A stretch of DNA of 64,000 nt from Paludibacteraceae bacterium (GTDB taxonomy: Bacteria > Bacteroidota > Bacteroidia > Bacteroidales > Paludibacteraceae). The position numbers and the translations under genes are program-made. Positions 59,954-64,000 of this stretch are shown here, in pieces; position 1 is the first letter of the stretch; every line of letters begins with the position of its first letter. Location of the stretch: the NCBI GenBank assembly GCA_017503075.1, contig JAFVTU010000011.1, forward strand, positions 59,239-123,238. Direction: 5' to 3'. The notes beneath the pieces are model-generated. The model ran no database searches. It had not been told where the DNA came from and was given only the letters and a program-made list of their open reading frames with translations.

Positions 59954-61312
59954 TTATAGCATAATTTCTTCAAAAGTATTGATTTTCGCCCTATCGTACG
60001 GACCATACACCTTTATATAGTTGTCCGTAAATCCTGACATCTGATCGCCTTCTTTCTTTGCTTCCCACAGCACAATGGCCTTTCTGCCAGCATGTTTCTC
60101 GTAGAATGCTTTGGTCTTTTCTTCCGATACTTCGTGTAGTATCTTGCTGCGGCGTTGTCGTTCTTTTTTGGGCACCACGTATAGGTCCATCTCTAGCATT
60201 TTCGTATTGGCGCGCTCCGAGTAGGTAAACACATGCAACTGGCTCACATCCAGTCCTTTGATAAATGCCAAATAGTCCTCCCAATACGCCTCTGTTTCGC
60301 CGCGTACACCCACCATGCAGTCCACTCCAATAAACGCGTGGGGTATTACCTCGCGTATGTGCTGCACGCGCTCTGCAAATAGCTCGCGTGTATAGCGACG
60401 TTTCATTATCTTAAGTACCTCATTACTACCCGATTGCAGAGGTATGTGGAAGTGTGGTGCAAAGTGTTTGGATTGTGCTACAAAGTCTATTATCTCATCC
60501 GTCAGCAAGTTCGGCTCACACGATGATATCCGCACCCGATAATCCATGCCTCTCGCCTCTCGCCTTATCGCCTCATCGCCTAATTCGTCTAGCGCGCGCA
60601 GAAGTTCAATAAAACTCTCCCCCGTACTTCGCCCAAAGTCTCCGATGTTCACTCCTGTGATTATCAGTTCTTTAGCACCTTGTTTTAATGCCTCTTGCGC
60701 ATCTTTGACCACATCTTCTATCTTTGGATTGCGCGATTTTCCGCGTGCGTATGGGATAGTACAATAGGTGCAGAAATAGTTGCATCCGTCTTGCACTTTG
60801 ATAAAGCATCGTGTCCTATCATCTGCCGAATGTACGCCATGAAACTCCTCCACCTCGCGAATCGCTCCCACGCGTACTCTCTCGCTTTCTCGCCTCATCT
60901 CCTCCTCACCCAATAGCGTAGCGTCCAATACCCCATAGGGCTCTGCCCGTTCTATAGCCGCCTTTGCGGCGTCCGATTCCAAAGTTGCCACCAACTTTGG
61001 AATATCGTATTTCTCCTCTTGCCCCAGCACATAGTTCACGCCTTCTATTTGTGCGATTTGCTGTGGTTGGAGTTGCGCGTAACATCCTGTTACTATGATG
61101 ATTGCGTTGGGGTATTTGCGATGTAGTTGGTTAATGGTTTGTCGGTCTTTATGGTCTGCGGCATCGGTCACGGAGCAGGTGTTCACCACGCACACATCGG
61201 GCACTTCATTCAGCGAAGCCCGTTGGTGTCCACGCAATAGCAACTCTTTGCCAAGCGCACTACTCTCAGCAAAATTCAACTTACACCCCAATGTCACAAA
61301 TCGTACTTTCAT
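59954..61312 (-). CDS. mtaB: tRNA t6A37 methylthiotransferase
   Basis: 452 aa. It adds a methylthio group to t6A37 of tRNAs decoding ANN codons. UPF0004 N-terminal domain with GCKLNFAES, NTCSVTDAADHK and GCYAQLQPQ cysteines; radical SAM CNYFCTYCTIPYARG; C-terminal TRAM-like region. Extra residues at about 110-145 (RAEPYGVLDATLLGEEEMRR) and about 245-257 (DEAIRREARGMDY) are coded by repeats at 60908-61003 and 60545-60590. Overlaps ftsY by 4 bp. Confidence 0.93.
   Translation of the reverse strand: MKVRFVTLGCKLNFAESSALGKELLLRGHQRASLNEVPDVCVVNTCSVTDAADHKDRQTINQLHRKYPNAIIIVTGCYAQLQPQQIAQIEGVNYVLGQEEKYDIPKLVATLESDAAKAAIERAEPYGVLDATLLGEEEMRRESERVRVGAIREVEEFHGVHSADDRTRCFIKVQDGCNYFCTYCTIPYARGKSRNPKIEDVVKDAQEALKQGAKELIITGVNIGDFGRSTGESFIELLRALDELGDEAIRREARGMDYRVRISSCEPNLLTDEIIDFVAQSKHFAPHFHIPLQSGSNEVLKIMKRRYTRELFAERVQHIREVIPHAFIGVDCMVGVRGETEAYWEDYLAFIKGLDVSQLHVFTYSERANTKMLEMDLYVVPKKERQRRSKILHEVSEEKTKAFYEKHAGRKAIVLWEAKKEGDQMSGFTDNYIKVYGPYDRAKINTFEEIML
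60545..60590 (-). repeat. GCCTCTCGCC/TTATCGCCT repeat within mtaB
   Basis: Plus strand: ATGCCTCTCGCCTCTCGCC then TTATCGCCTCATCGCCTAAT. Same vocabulary as in rho (59222) and argS. Confidence 0.8.
60908..61003 (-). repeat. Hairpin repeats (family A) and a 12-bp stem inside mtaB
   Basis: CACCCAATAGCGTAGCGTCC, AATACCCCATAGGGC, TATAG-CCGC-CTTT-GCGG-CGTCC, then ATTCCAAAGTTG (60976-60987) paired with CAACTTTGGAAT (60992-61003) around CCAC. Confidence 0.85.
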
Positions 61313-62259
61313 CCAAGCAGCGATTTTACAAACTCTTCGCGATCAAATACCTGCAAATCCGTCATCTGCTCACCCAGTCCGATATAGCGCACAGGTATCT
61401 TAAACTGGTCGCTTATTCCTATCACTACGCCGCCTTTGGCTGTGCCATCTAACTTCGTGATAGCCAACGAACTAACCTGCGTCGCTTTGGTAAACTGTTT
61501 CGCTTGCTCAAAGGCGTTCTGCCCAGTACTTCCGTCCAAAACGAGCATCACATCATGTGGCGCATCGGGCACCACTTTCTGCATCACGTTCTTGATTTTT
61601 GTCAGCTCGTTCATGAGGTTTATCTTGTTGTGCAAACGCCCTGCTGTATCTATCAGTACCACATCCGCATCGTTGGCTTTTGCGCTCTGCAATGTGTCAA
61701 ACGCCACACTCGCAGGGTCTGAGCCCTGTTGCTGTTTCACTACAGGCACTCCCACTCTTTCACCCCATATACATAGTTGCTCCACGGCGGCTGCACGGAA
61801 CGTGTCGGCTGCACCGAGATACACTTTCTTGCCTGCCATTTTGTATTGATGAGCTAGTTTGCCGATGGTGGTTGTTTTGCCCACGCCGTTCACGCCTACT
61901 ACCATGATTACGTAGGGTTTACATGGCAACTCATCGCTGAAGTCTGCCACTTGCATGCTGTTGTTTTCAGCTAGCAACCCTGCCACCTCTTCTACCAGTA
62001 TTTGGTTGAGTTCGGCAGTGCCGAGATACTTATCTCGCTTTACGCGTTCTTGTACGCGTTCGATGATGCGTAGGGTGGTATCCACGCCTACGTCAGAGGT
62101 GATGAGTGCTTCTTCTAGATTGTCTAACACATCGTCATCCACGGTGGACTTACCCGCGATGGCATGTCCTATCTTGCTAAGGACGGATGTTTTTGTTTTT
62201 TCTAGTCCTTTGTCGAGTGTTTCTTTCTTTTCTTTTCCGAATAATCCAAAAAATGCCAT
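61309..62259 (-). CDS. ftsY: Signal recognition particle receptor FtsY
   Basis: 316 aa, short form without a long acidic N-domain extension. GTPase motifs: GVNGVGKTTTIGKLAH (G1), DTFRAAAVEQL (insertion box), VLIDTAGRL (G3), TKLDGTAKGG (G4) and GLGEQMTDLQVFD at the C-terminus. It docks ribosome-SRP complexes at the membrane. First gene of the ftsY-mtaB unit; promoter at 62287. Confidence 0.96.
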   Translation of the reverse strand: MAFFGLFGKEKKETLDKGLEKTKTSVLSKIGHAIAGKSTVDDDVLDNLEEALITSDVGVDTTLRIIERVQERVKRDKYLGTAELNQILVEEVAGLLAENNSMQVADFSDELPCKPYVIMVVGVNGVGKTTTIGKLAHQYKMAGKKVYLGAADTFRAAAVEQLCIWGERVGVPVVKQQQGSDPASVAFDTLQSAKANDADVVLIDTAGRLHNKINLMNELTKIKNVMQKVVPDAPHDVMLVLDGSTGQNAFEQAKQFTKATQVSSLAITKLDGTAKGGVVIGISDQFKIPVRYIGLGEQMTDLQVFDREEFVKSLLG

Positions 62260-62286
62260 AATACTCCTAAATTAAAAATCGCTTGC

Positions 62287-62317
62287 AAAATTAGTAAAAA
62301 AAACGCACATACGCAAA
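62287..62317 (-). promoter_or_regulatory. Bacteroidota-type promoter for ftsY
   Basis: Minus-strand TAATTTTG at 62287-62294 and TTG at 62315-62317, 20 bp apart, 28 bp before the ftsY ATG. Confidence 0.65.
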
Positions 62318-62363
62318 CAAAATGCACAAAATTTTATTTTCAGCCATAATTTCCCCTCCCGCC

Positions 62364-62432
62364 CACCATCCTATACCACTTCTATAACCACTTCTATATC
62401 ACCCTATACCATCCTAAATCACCCTACGTTGC
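62364..62432. repeat. CACCATCCTATA/CCACTTCTATA repeats in spacer
   Basis: About six degenerate units of 10-13 bp with the core CCTATA or TCTATA and a C-rich lead. It is the reverse complement of the GTAGGATGGT vocabulary seen in ygiQ. The 468-bp spacer 62260-62727 holds this array, a GGGGGGGG-type C run near 62475, and the promoter at 62566. Confidence 0.75.
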
Positions 62433-62565
62433 TCTAAATTGCCGTAACTATCAGATTATCAATTGGTTATTACCCCCCCCGTTTTTTGTGTCTAGTTTTG
62501 TCTATGACCTTTGTAATGCTCAGGTGGCAAAAAGTCATTTTTTTGTTGCAAAAAACCTCTAAAAT

Positions 62566-62596
62566 TTTGTCAGTTCAAAAAAAAGTATTACCTTTG
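62566..62596 (+). promoter_or_regulatory. Bacteroidota-type promoter for the gene at 62728
   Basis: TTTG at 62566-62569 and TACCTTTG at 62589-62596, 19 bp apart. It gives a leader of about 125 nt before the ATG at 62728, unusually long for this window. Confidence 0.6.
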
Positions 62597-62727
62597 CAGC
62601 CCATTTTGTGCATATGCGTGTTCGTACGAGTGTGCGATGTGTGTGCATAAGGTGTTGAGGATTAAGGTGGAGGAGTTAGTTTGTTGAAGATGATTTTTTA
62701 AGGTATCAATTTTTAAAAAAAAGGAAA

Positions 62728-63678
62728 ATGAGAGTAAATGTAAATGTGCTAATTGGATTTTTGTTGTGTGTCTTGATTCTGTGTGTTGTAGGGGTGATGC
62801 GTCGTGTTGACGAAAATCAAGATGCATGGCATCCAAATGAAATATATACTCATTTGGGTGGTTCTTCATATACCAGTTCGTCTGTGTCTTCCCATTCTTC
62901 AGATGGTGTTGTTGTGGCTATGCGTGGTGTTTCGCGTCCATCTCGTCGTTATGTGGCAGTACCTGCTTTTTCCTACGCGCCCACACAATACTCGCCTATT
63001 GCCAGTACTCAATATTCGATAGGCGGAACGCCGTCCAATAGCGTAGCGTCCCCTGTTTATACCACTTCTTCTGCTACGATGAAGTCTTTCGGTGCTGGTA
63101 TGGCTACTGGTGGTGGTATGTCTATGTCGGGTGGTTCGGTGCGTAATAGCCAATCGCCTGTCGCTAATAGCCAATCGTTGATTGCTTATAGCCAATTGCC
63201 CATCGCTAATAGCCCATCGCCCATCGCCCATAGCCAATCGTCTGAAGAGGCTCAAGCGCTTATGGCGGCTGCTCAGTATATGTCGATGTCTTCCTCAGTT
63301 CATGCTGTAGGTGCTAGTACAGCTATGGGTGGCACTTATACGGCTATCGGTGGCTCTGTGCGTGGTCCTCGTCGTGTTGCACCAGTAGGTGGTGGTTGGG
63401 ATATTTGGTTGAGTGGTTTGGATGCAGCAGGTGGTTACTTGTATTCCGATGATTCTGGCAATCGCTATTATGATATGGCGTTGCTATATGAGGCGTTTAT
63501 TAATGCACAGAAAAATGGTAACTTCCCTGGTTGGACTTGGGAGGAGTTCTTGGATAAATTCTTCGATCAACAAAATAAACATCGTGTGCCACTTGGTGAA
63601 CCATGGGTGTTGTTGATTTTGGCATTGGCTTATGTAGGGTACGTGTTTATCCGCCGCACCCGCGCACGCGGGATATAA
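62728..63678 (+). CDS. Repeat-rich membrane protein of unknown function
   Basis: 316 aa. N-terminal hydrophobic helix (LIGFLLCVLILCVVGVM, about 8-25), then a long S/G/A/Y-rich region with two repeat-coded stretches (QYSIGGTPSNSVASP and SPVANSQSLIAYSQLPIANS), a folded-looking segment from about 225 (GGGWDIWLSGLDAAGGYLY, FPGWTWEEFLDKFF), and a C-terminal helix followed by basic residues (PWVLLILALAYVGYVFIRRTR). The tail resembles single-pass anchors. I do not know the family. Own promoter with a long leader. Confidence 0.65.
   Translation: MRVNVNVLIGFLLCVLILCVVGVMRRVDENQDAWHPNEIYTHLGGSSYTSSSVSSHSSDGVVVAMRGVSRPSRRYVAVPAFSYAPTQYSPIASTQYSIGGTPSNSVASPVYTTSSATMKSFGAGMATGGGMSMSGGSVRNSQSPVANSQSLIAYSQLPIANSPSPIAHSQSSEEAQALMAAAQYMSMSSSVHAVGASTAMGGTYTAIGGSVRGPRRVAPVGGGWDIWLSGLDAAGGYLYSDDSGNRYYDMALLYEAFINAQKNGNFPGWTWEEFLDKFFDQQNKHRVPLGEPWVLLILALAYVGYVFIRRTRARGI
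63015..63052 (+). repeat. Hairpin repeat (family A) within the gene at 62728
   Basis: TCGATAG-GCGGAACGCC-GTCC and CAATAGCGTAGCGTCC stand side by side, in frame. Confidence 0.7.
63140..63240 (+). repeat. AATAGCCAATCGC repeats within the gene at 62728
   Basis: About six units of 15 bp (AATAGCCAATCGCC, CTAATAGCCAATCG, TATAGCCAATTGCCC, and similar). The 15-bp period keeps frame and codes N/Y-S-Q/P-S/L-P/I-A pentapeptides. Confidence 0.88.
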
Positions 63679-63709
63679 GGTGTGTCTGAGCGTAAGCGAT
63701 GAAGCTCCC

Positions 63710-63862
63710 TGCCTTTACACTTTACACCTTACACTCTACACTATACACCGCTCGCTCTGCGAGCAAAAACAAGAAATTATTAACAACATAAACTACCCCA
63801 ATTGTACATAAATTGTACATAGTAAATCGTCAAATTGTAAATTATCTCGGCTTTGCCGCCTG
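63710..63862. repeat. TTTACAC words and two hairpins in spacer before the Bro-N gene
   Basis: CTTTACACTTTACACC, TTACACTCTACACTATACACC, then GCTCGC-TCT-GCGAGC near 63750, AATTGTACATAAATTGTACA near 63800, AAATCGTCAAATTGTAAATT, and CGGC-TTT-GCCG near 63850. The spacer is made almost wholly of repeat words. Confidence 0.75.
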
Positions 63863-63867
63863 AAAAT

Positions 63868-64000
63868 ATGGGTATTGAAACACAAATACAACTCTTTGAC
63901 AACGCTAAAATACGCGTGGCATGGGATGATGAGAAGGAAAAATATTTCTTCTCTGTGGTGGATGTTATTGGAGTATTAACAGAGAGTGCTGACGGACGCA
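63868..64000 (+). CDS. Bro-N domain protein, start only
   Basis: 44 codons up to the window edge. MGIETQIQLFDNAKIRVAWD, then EKYFFSVVDVIGVLTES, is the N-terminal strand pair of the BRO/antirepressor family (phage antirepressor-like, also chromosomal DinD-like proteins). In Bacteroidales such genes are often chromosomal orphans. No other phage gene is in view. Confidence 0.7.
   Translation, partial: MGIETQIQLFDNAKIRVAWDDEKEKYFFSVVDVIGVLTESADGR

Noticed and set aside
63140-63240. CRISPR or variable-repeat cassette
   Set aside because: A continuous 15-bp in-frame repeat inside a coding region with no unique spacers.
62728-64000. Diversity-generating retroelement or prophage edge
   Set aside because: No reverse transcriptase, template repeat, integrase or structural phage gene is visible; a Bro-N start alone is not enough.

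Overview
The window reads as chromosomal DNA of a Bacteroidota member, most likely order Bacteroidales. The evidence is: promoters of the TAnnTTTG type with a TTG box about 20 bp upstream before most transcription units; a PorT-like type IX secretion barrel; a TonB-dependent receptor with an N-terminal carboxypeptidase-like domain; a PagL-like deacylase; PspC/GIN membrane proteins; a YitT permease; and many genes with weak or no Shine-Dalgarno sites. No family or genus can be fixed from the sequence alone. The content is mostly housekeeping and cell-envelope genes. There is no prophage, CRISPR array, secretion cluster or intact transposon.

Layout. 1-5.0 kb: dxs (cut by the left edge), then a rightward run of a PepSY-like lipoprotein, PspC, PadR, a PspC/GIN protein and folC. 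5.0-9 kb: an O-methyltransferase divergent from lrp-trpS, then a small exported protein with an OmpP1/FadL-type barrel behind a sigma-54 type promoter, then a candidate 6S-like RNA. 9.3-11.4 kb: an M20 dipeptidase and a DUF2520 protein, closed by a bidirectional terminator. 11.5-24.1 kb (leftward): ygiQ, M23 peptidase, NamZ-like DUF1343 protein, FAD/Fe-S oxidoreductase, CYTH, TonB receptor, mutS. 24.4-32.9 kb (leftward): DUF4143 ATPase remnant, metallophosphatase-PQQ protein, dnaX, mltG, tRNA-Ser, a conserved unknown, a GT2 glycosyltransferase and a repeat-built exported protein. 33-40.7 kb (rightward): Crp/Fnr regulator with PagL-like enzyme, then TPR protein, ribH, aspartokinase, YitT, nucleotidyltransferase, galE. 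40.8-62.3 kb (leftward): era; an unknown three-gene envelope cluster; argS-kbl-tdh-M16 peptidase; rho-aroQ-porT-beta-helix lipoprotein-nadC-pepP; ftsY-mtaB. 62.7-64 kb (rightward): a repeat-rich membrane protein and the start of a Bro-N protein.

The most unusual feature is a set of short composite repeats found both between genes and, in frame, inside genes. Three vocabularies recur. (A) Small hairpins with a variable GC-rich palindromic core and constant flanks (CGTCC on one side, CTCTAAAC or CTATAG on the other). (B) Tandem words such as GGCGATAAG, TAGGATGGTG or GTTGAACAAT with a period near 10 bp. (C) A TAGATCG...TGTAGATGG element shared by ygiQ and dnaX in opposite orientations. They make up spacers, supply stop codons and C-terminal tails, and form extra loops in conserved enzymes (Rho, AroQ, M20 peptidase, ArgS, MtaB, YgiQ, CYTH, DnaX). 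This looks like an expanding repeat population tolerated at surface loops. The mechanism is unknown and no encoded mobiliser is visible here.

Sites were read by eye. Family names rest on recognised motifs, not on searches.
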